The translations under genes and the position numbers were made by a program. From Verrucomicrobiota bacterium (GTDB lineage Bacteria > Verrucomicrobiota > Verrucomicrobiia > Limisphaerales > UBA9464), in the NCBI GenBank assembly GCA_947454705.1, contig CANGKZ010000022.1:1-64000 (forward strand): a stretch of DNA of 64,000 nucleotides, given 5' to 3'. Shown in pieces: positions 9,095 through 17,930 of this stretch (position 1 is the stretch's first letter; each line of letters starts with the position of its first letter). The notes beneath the pieces were generated by a model. The model was not told the origin of the DNA. It saw nothing but the letters and a program-made list of their open reading frames with translations, and did no database searches.

Positions 9095-9868
9095 ATGTCC
9101 ACCCCTTCAGCGCCTTCCTTTTCCCTCCAGGGCCGTGTCGCCCTGGTGACCGGCAGCACCACCGGCCTCGGCCGCGCCATCGCGCTCGCCCTCGGCCAGG
9201 CCGGAGCCCGCGTCGCCCTCAACTACGCCAACAACACCGCCCGCGCCGAAAAAGCCCTCGCTGAATTCCGCGCCGCCGGATGCGAAGGCGCCCTGTTCCG
9301 GGCCGATGTCACCTCGGAGACCGAAGTTCCAAAATTGATTTCCGCCATTGAGGACGAGCTCGGCCCGGTGGACATCCTGGTCCCCAACGCCACCTGCGAC
9401 CAGCCCCACAAGCCGATCGAGGACTACGACTGGGCCTTCTACCAGTCGATGCTCGATTTCTTCATCAAGAGCCCGTTCCTGCTCACCAAGGCCTGCCTGC
9501 CCCACATGAAGCAACAGCGCTGGGGACGCATCATCAACATCGGATCCGAAGTCGTAGCACGCGGGGTTCCCAATTTCACCGCCTACGTGGCAGCGAAGGG
9601 CGGACAGAACGGCTTCCATCGCAGCCTCGCCACCGAACTCGCGCCGTTCGGCATCACCGTCAACATGATCGCCCCGGGCTGGATCCCGGTGGAACGCCAC
9701 GCCAACGACCCGCAGTCGGAAAAGGACGGCTACCACTCCCTGATCCCGGCCGGACGCTGGGGCATTCCCTCCGATGTCGGCGGCACCGCCGTGTTCCTCG
9801 CCAGCGAGGCCGCCGGTTTCGTCATCGGACAGAACATTGCCGTGAATGGCGGCATGACCCTCCAGTGA
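9095..9868 (+). CDS. SDR family NAD(P)-dependent oxidoreductase
   Basis: A 257-residue short-chain dehydrogenase of the 3-oxoacyl-ACP-reductase-like group. The Rossmann glycine motif is GSTTGLG (20-26); the catalytic residues are Ser151 in NIGSEVV, Tyr164 and Lys168 in YVAAK. The typical NNAG structural motif is replaced by VPNAT (about residues 96-100), which is unusual. The C-terminus IAVNGGMTL is typical. The gene is the first of a plus-strand run with a sugar ABC importer, so a sugar or sugar-acid dehydrogenase role is more likely than fatty-acid synthesis, but the substrate cannot be read from the sequence. Confidence 0.88.
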   Translation: MSTPSAPSFSLQGRVALVTGSTTGLGRAIALALGQAGARVALNYANNTARAEKALAEFRAAGCEGALFRADVTSETEVPKLISAIEDELGPVDILVPNATCDQPHKPIEDYDWAFYQSMLDFFIKSPFLLTKACLPHMKQQRWGRIINIGSEVVARGVPNFTAYVAAKGGQNGFHRSLATELAPFGITVNMIAPGWIPVERHANDPQSEKDGYHSLIPAGRWGIPSDVGGTAVFLASEAAGFVIGQNIAVNGGMTLQ

Positions 9869-9937
9869 TCGGCCCGCGCTGTTGAGTCCTAAGTTTCAAT
9901 TCTGACACCTGATTTCCGTCCCGTTTTTCTCCATCCC

Positions 9938-11014
9938 ATGACCTCCACCCTTTCCTTCCGCTCGCTGCTCACTGCGGCGCTGCTGCTGCTGATTCCCACG
10001 GCCGGATGCAAGCAGTCGTCGGAACCCACCGCCGCGGCCAAGCCCGACGGAGCCGCGCCGGCAACCACCGGCGGCAAGAAGAAGAAGATCGCCTACGTCA
10101 CCAACGGGGTGGACCCATTCTGGAACACCGCCACCGCCGGCGTGCGCGCCGCAGAGAAGGAGTTCGGCGTGGAGTGCGAAGTCCTCATGCCGCCCAAGGG
10201 CATCGTGGATCAAAAGCGCATGGTTGAAGGCCTGCTGGCACGCGGCATTGATGGCGTGGCCATCAGCCCGATCGACGCCAAGAATCAGGTGGGACTCATC
10301 GACGCGATTGCCGAGCGCTGCCCGGTGATCACCCACGACAGCGACGCGCCTGACAGCAAGCGCCTTTGCTTCATCGGCATGGACAACTACAACGCGGGCC
10401 GCGCCGCGGGACGCCTCGTGAAGGAAGCCCTTCCCAAGGGCGGCAAGGTGATGCTCTTCGTCGGACGCCTCGAGCAGTTGAACGCGCAGCAGCGCCGCCA
10501 GGGGGTCATCGACGAAGTCCTCGGCCGTCCGGTGCCTGCCGCCGGCAAGCTCAGCTACGATCCCCCCGGCAAGAGCCTCAGCGCCGGGGCGTACACCGTG
10601 GTGGACACCCGCACCGACAATTTCGACTACTCCCGCGCCAAGGCCAACGCGCAGGACGCGATGGCAAGCATCCCGGACCTCGACTGCATGGTCGGCCTCT
10701 TCGCCTACAATGCCCCGCAATGCCTCGAAGCCGCCCGCGAAGCCGGCAAGCTGGGCCGCATCAAGATTGTGAGCTTCGACGAAGCCAACGCAGTCCTGGA
10801 GGGCATTCGTGACGGACATGTCCACGGCACCATCAGCCAACAGCCCTATTACTACGGCTATCATTCCGTCCGCATCCTCAAGGGCCTCGCCAACGGGGAC
10901 AAATCGGTGCTCCCGGCGAACGGATTCCAGGAAGTGCCGACCGTCGAGGTGCGCCGCGCCAACGTGGACCAATTCTGGACCGACCTGAAGAAGATGCAGG
11001 CCGCGGGTCAATGA
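9938..11014 (+). CDS. Sugar ABC transporter substrate-binding lipoprotein
   Basis: A 358-residue periplasmic-binding protein of the ribose/galactose (RbsB) type. The N-terminus is a lipoprotein signal with lipobox PTAGC (Cys24), followed by an Ala/Pro-rich linker. The binding domain starts at KKKIAYVTNGVDPFWN, with further family features IDGVAISPIDAKNQ and IGMDNYNAGRAAG. It captures a sugar or related small molecule for the importer encoded by the two next genes; its stop overlaps the ATPase start by four bases. The substrate is not predictable; the neighbouring SDR and Gfo/Idh enzymes suggest a polyol or sugar derivative. Confidence 0.93.
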   Translation: MTSTLSFRSLLTAALLLLIPTAGCKQSSEPTAAAKPDGAAPATTGGKKKKIAYVTNGVDPFWNTATAGVRAAEKEFGVECEVLMPPKGIVDQKRMVEGLLARGIDGVAISPIDAKNQVGLIDAIAERCPVITHDSDAPDSKRLCFIGMDNYNAGRAAGRLVKEALPKGGKVMLFVGRLEQLNAQQRRQGVIDEVLGRPVPAAGKLSYDPPGKSLSAGAYTVVDTRTDNFDYSRAKANAQDAMASIPDLDCMVGLFAYNAPQCLEAAREAGKLGRIKIVSFDEANAVLEGIRDGHVHGTISQQPYYYGYHSVRILKGLANGDKSVLPANGFQEVPTVEVRRANVDQFWTDLKKMQAAGQ

Positions 11015-12543
11015 GCCCGTACCCTTCCTCCAACGGCACCGCCTCGTCCGTCGCGCCCCTGCTGGAGGTGCGGCGGATTTCGAAGCGTTTTCCCGGCGTG
11101 CACGCGTTGAAGGAAGTCAGCCTCCGACTCCACGCCGGCGAGGTGCTGGCGGTGATCGGAGAAAACGGTGCAGGCAAGAGCACCCTGATGAAGATCCTCG
11201 CCGGGGTGCAGGAAGCCGATTCCGGCGAGTTCCTGGTCGAGGGCCGACCGGAACGCGTGGACAGCGTCCGCACCGCGAGCCGACTCGGCATCGCGCTGAT
11301 CCACCAGGAACTGTCGCTGGCCGACAACCTCGACGTCGGATCCAACCTCTTCCTCGGACGCGAACCGCGACGCGGCGTCTTCCTCGACCGGGCGCGCCAG
11401 AACCGCGAGGCCGCCGAAGCCCTCGCCCGCGTCGGACTCGACTGCTCTCCCGAAACTCCGATTGCCCTGCTTTCCCAGGGGCGCCAGCAGCTCGTCGAAA
11501 TCGCCCGTGCCGTGAATTCCGGCGCGCGGGTGATCATCATGGATGAACCCACGTCGAGCCTCAGCCAGGGCGAGACCGACCGGTTGTACTCCGTGGTTCG
11601 CGATCTCAAATCCCGCGGCGTCGGCGTCATTTACATCAGTCATCGCCTCGGCGAAGTCACGACGCTGGCGGATCGCGTCACCGTCCTGCGCGACGGCCAG
11701 AACGCGGGCGAGCTCGCGCGGGGGGGAATCAATCACGATGCCATGGTGCGCCTGATGGTGGGACGCGACCTCGTCCGTCATCACCGTCCCGCCCGCGGCC
11801 AGGGCGAACCCGTACTCGATGTCCGCTCCCTGCGAACCCTCGCGCATCCCGGACGCGAGGTTTCCTTCAGCGTTGCCCCGGGCGAAATCGTAGGAATCGC
11901 CGGCTTGGTCGGCGCGGGACGCACCGAGGTCCTGCGCGCCGTCTTCGGGATCGATGCGGTGGTGGGCGGAGAAATCCGCGTTGCCGGCACCCGCGTTCCC
12001 ACCGCCTCCCCGCGCGAAGCCATCGAACACGGTCTCGCCCTCGTCCCGGAGGATCGCAAGCATCAGGGCGTCTTCCTCGAAATGGCGGTCGGTGCCAACA
12101 CCACCCTCGCCAGCCTCGGCCACCGGGCCCGCTGGGGATTCATCCGCGGCAACACCGAGCGCCAGCGCGCGGCCGAACTCATTGCCCAGCTCGACGTCCG
12201 GCCGCCCAACCCGGATCAAACCGCGCAATTCCTCTCCGGCGGAAACCAGCAGAAGGTGGTTCTCGCCAAGTGGCTCGCATTGAAGCCGCGCGTGCTCCTG
12301 CTCGATGAACCGACCCGAGGCGTCGATGTCGGAGCCAAGCAGGAGATTTACCGCCTCATGGAAGAACTCGCCGAGCGGGGCGTTGCGATTGTTTTCGTCA
12401 GCAGTGAACTTGAGGAAATCCTCCGCATGAGCGACCGCACGCTGGTCATGCACGAGGGCCGCATCTCCGGCACCCTCTCCCGCGAGGAACTCAGCGAGGA
12501 AGCCGTCATGCACCTGGCCACCGGCGGCCCCGCAACACGTTAG
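11011..12543 (+). CDS. Sugar ABC importer ATP-binding protein (RbsA/MglA type)
   Basis: A 510-residue double-cassette ATPase typical of carbohydrate importers. The first cassette has Walker A GENGAGKST (50-58), a signature region LLSQGRQQLVEIARA and Walker B VIIMDEPTSSLS. The second has a degenerate P loop, LVGAGRTE, as is normal for the family, but a good signature LSGGNQQKVVLAKWL and Walker B VLLLDEPTRGVD. The start overlaps the binding-protein stop (ATGA), implying translational coupling, and the permease gene follows directly. Confidence 0.95.
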   Translation: MSPYPSSNGTASSVAPLLEVRRISKRFPGVHALKEVSLRLHAGEVLAVIGENGAGKSTLMKILAGVQEADSGEFLVEGRPERVDSVRTASRLGIALIHQELSLADNLDVGSNLFLGREPRRGVFLDRARQNREAAEALARVGLDCSPETPIALLSQGRQQLVEIARAVNSGARVIIMDEPTSSLSQGETDRLYSVVRDLKSRGVGVIYISHRLGEVTTLADRVTVLRDGQNAGELARGGINHDAMVRLMVGRDLVRHHRPARGQGEPVLDVRSLRTLAHPGREVSFSVAPGEIVGIAGLVGAGRTEVLRAVFGIDAVVGGEIRVAGTRVPTASPREAIEHGLALVPEDRKHQGVFLEMAVGANTTLASLGHRARWGFIRGNTERQRAAELIAQLDVRPPNPDQTAQFLSGGNQQKVVLAKWLALKPRVLLLDEPTRGVDVGAKQEIYRLMEELAERGVAIVFVSSELEEILRMSDRTLVMHEGRISGTLSREELSEEAVMHLATGGPATR

Positions 12544-12554
12544 GTTTGTCCCCC

Positions 12555-13544
12555 ATGAAGAAGCTTCTCGGAATCTTTGGACTGCTGGTGGCGGTGTTCG
12601 CCCTCACCTCCATCGCCAATCCCCAGTTCGTCAGCGCGTACAACCTCCAGAATCTCATCCGGTGGACCTCGCTCTTCGGGATCATCAGCATCGGCGCCGC
12701 CTTCGTCATCATCACTGGCGGCATTGACCTCTCGATCGGTTCCACCATCGGACTGGTCGGTTCCATGATGGCCTGGCTGCTGACACAAAAGGGCTGGGGC
12801 GTCGGCCCCACGCTCGCCGCCGTGATGCTGTGCAGCCTAGCCATCGGCCTCGCCCACGGACTCCTGATTACCAAGATGCGATTGCAGCCGTTCGTGGTCA
12901 CCCTCTGCGGATTGCTGCTCTACCGGGGCATCGCGCGATTCCTCACCGATGACCAGAGCCAGGGCTTCGGCAATTCCCACGACACCCTGCGCCAGCTCGC
13001 CATCGGCAAGCTCCCGATTTCCGGCGGCTTCGCACTTCCCGCCCCCCTGTTCATCCTCCTCGGCATCGCAGCCCTGGCCGCCGTGTTCCTGAACCTCACC
13101 GTCGCCGGACGCCACCTCCTCGCCCTGGGCCGCAACGAAACCGCCGCCCGTTTCAGCGGTATCAGAACGGATACACTCAAGATCGTCGCCTATGTCCTCT
13201 GCTCGGGACTCGCCGGGGTGGGTGGAATTCTGTTCTCGCTCGATTTGAATTCGATCCAGCCCTCGGGCCTCGGGGAGTTTTATGAATTGTACGCCATCGC
13301 CGCGGCGGTCCTCGGCGGATGCAGCCTCCGCGGCGGCGAAGGCACCATCACCGGCGTGATCATCGGCACCGCCGTCATGCGCGTGCTCTACAACGCCATC
13401 AACATCCTCGGCATTCCCACCCACCTGGAATTTGCCATCATCGGCGCGGTGATTCTCGCCGGCGTGATGACCGATGAATGGGTGAAACGGTTCGCCGCGC
13501 GCCGTCGTGCCGCGCGCGAACGCGCCGAGGGAGCGACCGCCTGA
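12555..13544 (+). CDS. Sugar ABC importer permease (RbsC type)
   Basis: A 329-residue inner-membrane permease of the BPD_transp_2 family with about eight to ten hydrophobic helices. Family features include ITGGIDLSIGSTIGLVGSM near residue 60 and AAAVLGGCSLRGGEGTITG near residue 250. The ATG at 12555 is chosen; a TTG at 12546 would add three residues. With the preceding ATPase and lipoprotein it makes a complete importer, the permease presumably acting as a homodimer. The C-terminus is arginine-rich (RRRAARERAEG). Confidence 0.93.
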   Translation: MKKLLGIFGLLVAVFALTSIANPQFVSAYNLQNLIRWTSLFGIISIGAAFVIITGGIDLSIGSTIGLVGSMMAWLLTQKGWGVGPTLAAVMLCSLAIGLAHGLLITKMRLQPFVVTLCGLLLYRGIARFLTDDQSQGFGNSHDTLRQLAIGKLPISGGFALPAPLFILLGIAALAAVFLNLTVAGRHLLALGRNETAARFSGIRTDTLKIVAYVLCSGLAGVGGILFSLDLNSIQPSGLGEFYELYAIAAAVLGGCSLRGGEGTITGVIIGTAVMRVLYNAINILGIPTHLEFAIIGAVILAGVMTDEWVKRFAARRRAARERAEGATA

Positions 13545-13623
13545 TCGACGTTCCCCTTCCCTGACACTTCCCACTCGCCCGCGACTCCTTCCGACGCAAT
13601 CCTCACAGCCACCTCATTCCTCC

Positions 13624-14574
13624 ATGAACACGCCCCTGATTCGTTTCCCGGCGATCGCCGCATCCGTCGCCGGAGCCCTGCTCGCATTCCATTCGCTGGC
13701 CGAACAGACCGGCAAACCGCGCCGTATCGTGGCCGCCGATGACTCCACGCACCGGCTCGCCATCATTGCTGCGAATGGATCGATCGAGTGGGAACTGCCG
13801 GTCACCGCCATCCACGACGCCTGGATTCTTCCCAACGGCAATATCCTCACCCAGCAGGGTTGGCAGCGCGTGGTGGAAGTGAACCGCGAAAAGAAGGTGG
13901 TGTGGGAATACGACTCCGCCACCGCCAACGGCAACCAGGGCAAGCGCGTCGAGGTGCACGCCTTCCAGCGTCTCGCCAACGGCACCACCATGATCGTGGA
14001 ATCCGGCCCGGCCCGGATCATCGAGGTGGACCGGCTCGGACGCATCCAGCATGAGGTCGCGCTCAAGGTGGATCATCCCAACGCCCACAGCGACACCCGC
14101 CTCGCCCGCAAGCTTCCCAACGGACACTACCTCGTTGCGCACGAGGCCGACGGATACGTCCGCGAATACGACAACCGGGGCAAGGTCGTGTGGGACTACG
14201 AAGTGCCGCTCTTCGGACAGGAGAAAAAGGGCGGACACGGCCCCGAGGCCTTCGGCAATTCGGTCTTCTACGCCACCCGCCTCAAAAATGGGAACACCCT
14301 CATCGGCACGGGCAACGGCCACAGCGTCCTCGAAGTCACGCCGGGCAAGGAGATCGTCTGGAAGGTCACCCAGAAGGACCTGCCGGGCATCACCCTCGCC
14401 TGGGTCACCCGTGTGGAGCGCCTTCCCAATGGAAACACGCTGATCGGCAACTGCCACGCCGGTCCGGAGAATCCCCAGTTCATCGAAGTCACCCGCGACA
14501 AAAAGGTCGTGTGGACCTTCAAGGACTTCCAACGCTTCGGCAATTCGACCCCTGTTACGTTCGCCACCGAGTAA
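13624..14574 (+). CDS. Secreted PQQ-like beta-propeller protein
   Basis: The 316-residue product has a signal peptide (about residues 1-22) and then repeating blades built from units such as LPNGNILTQQ, LPNGHYLVAHE, LKNGNTLIGTG and LPNGNTLIGNC, alternating with KVVWEYD, KVVWDYE and KVVWTFK strands. This resembles the PQQ-like or arylsulfotransferase beta-propeller superfamily; catalytic residues were not recognised. The ATG at 13624 directly precedes the signal peptide; an earlier in-frame start gives an unlikely proline-rich leader. It lies 79 bp after the permease gene and may be co-transcribed with the sugar importer. Confidence 0.78.
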   Translation: MNTPLIRFPAIAASVAGALLAFHSLAEQTGKPRRIVAADDSTHRLAIIAANGSIEWELPVTAIHDAWILPNGNILTQQGWQRVVEVNREKKVVWEYDSATANGNQGKRVEVHAFQRLANGTTMIVESGPARIIEVDRLGRIQHEVALKVDHPNAHSDTRLARKLPNGHYLVAHEADGYVREYDNRGKVVWDYEVPLFGQEKKGGHGPEAFGNSVFYATRLKNGNTLIGTGNGHSVLEVTPGKEIVWKVTQKDLPGITLAWVTRVERLPNGNTLIGNCHAGPENPQFIEVTRDKKVVWTFKDFQRFGNSTPVTFATE

Positions 14575-14585
14575 CCGGATCTGCG

Positions 14586-14619
14586 CGAACCGCGCGGTGA
14601 ATCCCTCACCCGCGGTTCG
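14586..14619. terminator. Hairpin between convergent genes
   Basis: Arms CGAACCGCG (14586-14594) and CGCGGTTCG (14611-14619) are perfectly inverted, and GGTGA/TCACC continue the stem inside, with one bulged C and a five-base loop. It lies just after the beta-propeller gene and overlaps the stop of the convergent metallophosphoesterase gene. There is no T-run on either side, so it may be a bidirectional stem-loop rather than a classical intrinsic terminator. Confidence 0.5.
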
Positions 14620-15595
14620 GTTCCAAATCCCAAGGCAGGCGGACGCGTTCCCACGCAATGGGGCGCGTCCCCGCCGGGTCGATGTCGGCCCGCAAAAATC
14701 CGCCGTCCTTCAGCAACTGGCACCCCGCTGGTGAAGGACACAGCCGAACGCGGAATTCCTTCCAGCACGCCGCCTCCCGAAGCGCGATGGTGTATCGACG
14801 CGCGGTGACGCCCATCCAGTGGATCTCGGGAATCCCGGCGAGCCGACGCGCCATGGAGAGAATCAGCGGCGTGTGAAGGTGCCCAATCACCGTGCACTCC
14901 ATCCTCCCCGCATCGAGAATGCGTCGCACCTCGGGCTCCCGTCGCAGGAACGGAAGCGCGGTCGGATCGTGACAGAACAGGATGAGTTTTCGTCCGGCCT
15001 CCAGCGTCGCCAAAGCGGAACGAATCTCATCCAAATGCTGCTCGCGGGCGTGCTCCCACGCGGGGAGTTCGTCCGGGATCAACTCCCGGTGAAAAACCGG
15101 CAGCGCGAGGATTGAAGACGCGACCCCGAGGAGTCGGTACTGCCCCACGTCGTGAACCCAGTGTGTCTGAAGCCCGAGGAACTCAACGCATTGGCGCAGG
15201 CTGTCCAAGCGCGGACCGCCCGCACCTCCGAACAAGCTCATTTTCCCCAGATCGTGGTCCCCAATCGTGGCTCGAAATCGGGCCCCATAGGCCGCACGCA
15301 ACTGTTCCAGCGCGATCCATGAACTCTCGCGGGCCGCGGGATCGGAAGCCCCGATGAACGCGGAATCCACGGTGAAATCTCCGTTGGCGATCACCAAGTC
15401 GGGCTCGGGATTTCGATCAATGATCGCGTCCAGCCGATGATTGTGCCCGCAGGGATCCCGCAACCAAACCCAGTTGCGCCATGCCAACGCACCCAGCCGC
15501 AGGATTGGATTCCGAATCACCCGCGCCTCGTGCCCCACCCGTGCACGCTCCGCCTCGGAAGCAAAGTGAACATCGGAAAGAACCAACAGCCTCAT
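14606..15595 (-). CDS. Calcineurin-like metallophosphoesterase
   Basis: A 329-residue protein with the full set of metallophosphoesterase motifs: LSDVH at the N-terminus, NGDF, TIGDHD, CHDP and GHLH. These ligate a dinuclear metal centre. There is no signal peptide or membrane helix, so it is probably cytoplasmic. The ATG at 15595 (MRLLVLSDVH) places the first motif at the usual position near the N-terminus; an in-frame start at 15616 adds seven residues. The physiological substrate is unknown. It stands alone on the minus strand between two plus-strand groups. Confidence 0.85.
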   Translation of the reverse strand: MRLLVLSDVHFASEAERARVGHEARVIRNPILRLGALAWRNWVWLRDPCGHNHRLDAIIDRNPEPDLVIANGDFTVDSAFIGASDPAARESSWIALEQLRAAYGARFRATIGDHDLGKMSLFGGAGGPRLDSLRQCVEFLGLQTHWVHDVGQYRLLGVASSILALPVFHRELIPDELPAWEHAREQHLDEIRSALATLEAGRKLILFCHDPTALPFLRREPEVRRILDAGRMECTVIGHLHTPLILSMARRLAGIPEIHWMGVTARRYTIALREAACWKEFRVRLCPSPAGCQLLKDGGFLRADIDPAGTRPIAWERVRLPWDLEPNRG

Positions 15596-15649
15596 GACCG
15601 GACGAAGGTTGACCAAACCCCCACCCTAAAGCGACCCCCGAAACTCACC

Positions 15650-15685
15650 CACTCGCTTACTCGCCTACTCGCCTACTCGCCTACT
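15650..15685. repeat. Octamer tandem repeat TACTCGCC
   Basis: About four tandem units of an 8-bp repeat (CACTCGCT, then TACTCGCC three times and a partial unit) lie between the divergent metallophosphoesterase and amidohydrolase genes, about 60 bp upstream of the latter. It could vary in copy number by slippage. Confidence 0.7.
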
Positions 15686-15746
15686 AACCCCCGCCTTCCC
15701 CCTCGATCGAATTGCATCCCCTCCGCGCACCCGCCATCCTCCCCGC

Positions 15747-16712
15747 ATGTCGCCCGCCGATCGATCCCGTCGCCGGTTCCTTCTCCAAGCCGGAGGCACG
15801 TTGACTGCGGTCGCCGCTGGATGCGCCACCTCCTCCGCCCCTGCATCGGCCTCCGGCATCCTCGACACCCACACGCACTTCTACGATCCGCACCGTCCCC
15901 AGGGCGTTCCGTGGCCGTCGCCAAGCGATCGACTCCTCTATCGCCCGGTTCTTCCCGCTGAATACAAATCGCTCGCGCGTCCGCTGGGCATCACCGGAAC
16001 GATCGTGGTTGAAGCCAGCCCGTGGCCCGGGGACAACCAATGGATCCTGGACCTCGCCGCGCACGAGCCCTTCATCACCGGATTCATCGGCAACCTGAAG
16101 CCCGGCACTCCGGACTTCCCGAAGCTGCTGGACCGCTTCGCACGCAACCCGCTGTTTCGTGGAATCCGCATCGGCGGCGACACCCTGAACGCCGCGCTTT
16201 CCGGCGGGGATGTCCGCGCCCATCTGGAACAACTTGCGGAACGCCGCCTCGTGCTGGATGTCCTGATCGGGCCCGACCAACTTCCCGACGTGGCCACCGT
16301 GGCCGACCGGATTCGCGGGCTGCCCTTCATTGTGGACCACCTGTCCAACGTTCCCATTTCCAAGCCCCCGCATCCCAACCGTTGGGTCTCGGGCATGGCG
16401 GCGTGTCACTACGTGGACAACGTGTTCATGAAGTTCTCGGGCTACGTCGAAGGCACCGGCGCGCGCGGCGGCACCGCGCCGAAGGATCCCGCTCCCTACC
16501 GGCCGGTGATCGACACCGCATGGCGGATCTTCGGCGAAGACCGCCTCATTTTTGGGAGCAATTGGCCGGTCAGCGCTGAATTCGCTTCGCTCTCCACCGT
16601 CGTTCAACTGGCGCGCGATTTTCTGGAACCCCACGGCCCGGAAGCGCTGAAAAAAGTTCTCCACGACAACGCAACCCGCATCTACCGCCCCGTCGCCCGT
16701 CGCAGCACCTGA
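15747..16712 (+). CDS. Tat-exported amidohydrolase family protein
   Basis: A 321-residue TIM-barrel metal-dependent hydrolase resembling the COG3618 / 2-pyrone-4,6-dicarboxylate lactonase group. The N-terminus has a twin-arginine signal (SRRRFLLQ) and a possible lipobox (AVAAGC), so it is probably exported folded. Motifs of the family are DTHTHFYDP after the signal, FIVDHLSN, and RLIFGSNWPVS near the C-terminus. It may hydrolyse a lactone or related cyclic ester. It precedes the Gfo/Idh/MocA dehydrogenase by 29 bp; a sugar dehydrogenase followed by lactone hydrolysis would be a coherent step, though this is inference. Confidence 0.85.
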   Translation: MSPADRSRRRFLLQAGGTLTAVAAGCATSSAPASASGILDTHTHFYDPHRPQGVPWPSPSDRLLYRPVLPAEYKSLARPLGITGTIVVEASPWPGDNQWILDLAAHEPFITGFIGNLKPGTPDFPKLLDRFARNPLFRGIRIGGDTLNAALSGGDVRAHLEQLAERRLVLDVLIGPDQLPDVATVADRIRGLPFIVDHLSNVPISKPPHPNRWVSGMAACHYVDNVFMKFSGYVEGTGARGGTAPKDPAPYRPVIDTAWRIFGEDRLIFGSNWPVSAEFASLSTVVQLARDFLEPHGPEALKKVLHDNATRIYRPVARRST

Positions 16713-16741
16713 TTTTTCCAATCCGTTCCATCCCCAATCCC

Positions 16742-17779
16742 ATGAGCTCCTCCCTCTACAACGTCGGTGTCATCGGCCACGGCTGGGTCGCCAGCGCCCA
16801 CATCCCCGCCATCAACGCCACCGGCAAGGCCCGCGTCACCGCGGTGTACAGCGCGCGTCCGCTCACCGACGCCGAACTCACCGCCCGCTACGGCTATCCG
16901 GTGAAGGCCTACTCGGACCTGGGCGCCATGCTTGCCAACAAGGATCTCGACGTCATCGACATCTGCTCCTTCCCGAAGGAACACCCCAAGCAATTCATCG
17001 CCGCCGCCAAGGCTGGAAAACACATCATCGTGGAGAAGCCCCTCGCGCTCGCGCCGAAGGATCTCGTGGCGATGTCGGAGGTGGTGCGGACCACGAAGAT
17101 CAAGACCTGCGTCTGCTTCGAGGTTCGGTACTCCTCGCAATTCCGCAGCATCAAGGGCGTGCTCGATGCCGGGCTCATCGGCGACGTGCATTTCGCCGAG
17201 GTCGATTATTTCCACGGTGTCGGTCCCTGGTACGGACAATTCCGCTGGAGCCACAAAAAGGCCGAAGCCGGATCGAGCCTGCTCAGTGCCGGATGCCACG
17301 CCATGGATGCGCTGCTCATGATCATGGCCGGCGCGGAGCCTGCCGAGGTCACCTCGTACAGCACGTCGTCCAAGAGCGAATACTTCGCCCCCTACGACTT
17401 CCCCACCACGCAGATCAGCATCGTGAAGTTCAAGGACGGGCGCATTGGCAAGACCACCTCGTGCCTCGACTGCATCCAGCCTTACTACTTCCACACCCAT
17501 GTGGTGGGCAGCCATGGATCGCTGCTCGACGACAAGTTCCACAGCACCAAGCTCGGAGCTCTCAACAAGGCGAAATGGAGCCAGCTCTCCTGCGGATCCG
17601 TGGACTCCGGCGACGTGAAGGATCATCCGTACGAATCCCAATTCCACGCCTTCTTCGACGCCCTCGCCGAAGGCAGGGACATGCCGCTCACCTCATTCCA
17701 AGATGCCGAGCGGACGCACCGGTTGATCTATGCCGCCGACAAATCCGCCGCTACCGGCAAGCCCGTAAAACTGGGCTGA
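16742..17779 (+). CDS. Gfo/Idh/MocA family oxidoreductase
   Basis: A 345-residue NAD(P)-dependent sugar dehydrogenase family protein. The N-terminal Rossmann motif is GVIGHGWVASAHIP, followed by the family motif EKPLAL around residue 100. The C-terminal alpha/beta domain contains EVDYFHGVGPWYG and SAGCHAMDALL, the latter holding the usual catalytic His region. No signal peptide is visible, so it is probably cytoplasmic. It lies directly downstream of the exported amidohydrolase. Confidence 0.9.
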   Translation: MSSSLYNVGVIGHGWVASAHIPAINATGKARVTAVYSARPLTDAELTARYGYPVKAYSDLGAMLANKDLDVIDICSFPKEHPKQFIAAAKAGKHIIVEKPLALAPKDLVAMSEVVRTTKIKTCVCFEVRYSSQFRSIKGVLDAGLIGDVHFAEVDYFHGVGPWYGQFRWSHKKAEAGSSLLSAGCHAMDALLMIMAGAEPAEVTSYSTSSKSEYFAPYDFPTTQISIVKFKDGRIGKTTSCLDCIQPYYFHTHVVGSHGSLLDDKFHSTKLGALNKAKWSQLSCGSVDSGDVKDHPYESQFHAFFDALAEGRDMPLTSFQDAERTHRLIYAADKSAATGKPVKLG

Positions 17780-17930
17780 ATCCGGCGGAGGGATTGAATT
17801 TGGAACGCATGAAAGCAGGAGCCAGAAGGGCAGCGATGGCGAGCTGGGGCTTCCAGTAGCCGCCGAGGGGACGAGGCGGATTCACCCACGGAACTGAAGT
17901 GGTCCGCGGATCCCTTGGGGTTGCCTGTTC

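Noticed and set aside
13603-14658. Long minus-strand frame opposite the beta-propeller gene
   Set aside because: Antisense to a gene with signal peptide and repeating blades; the translation lacks motifs and is rich in His, Val, Gly and Asp as expected for a shadow.
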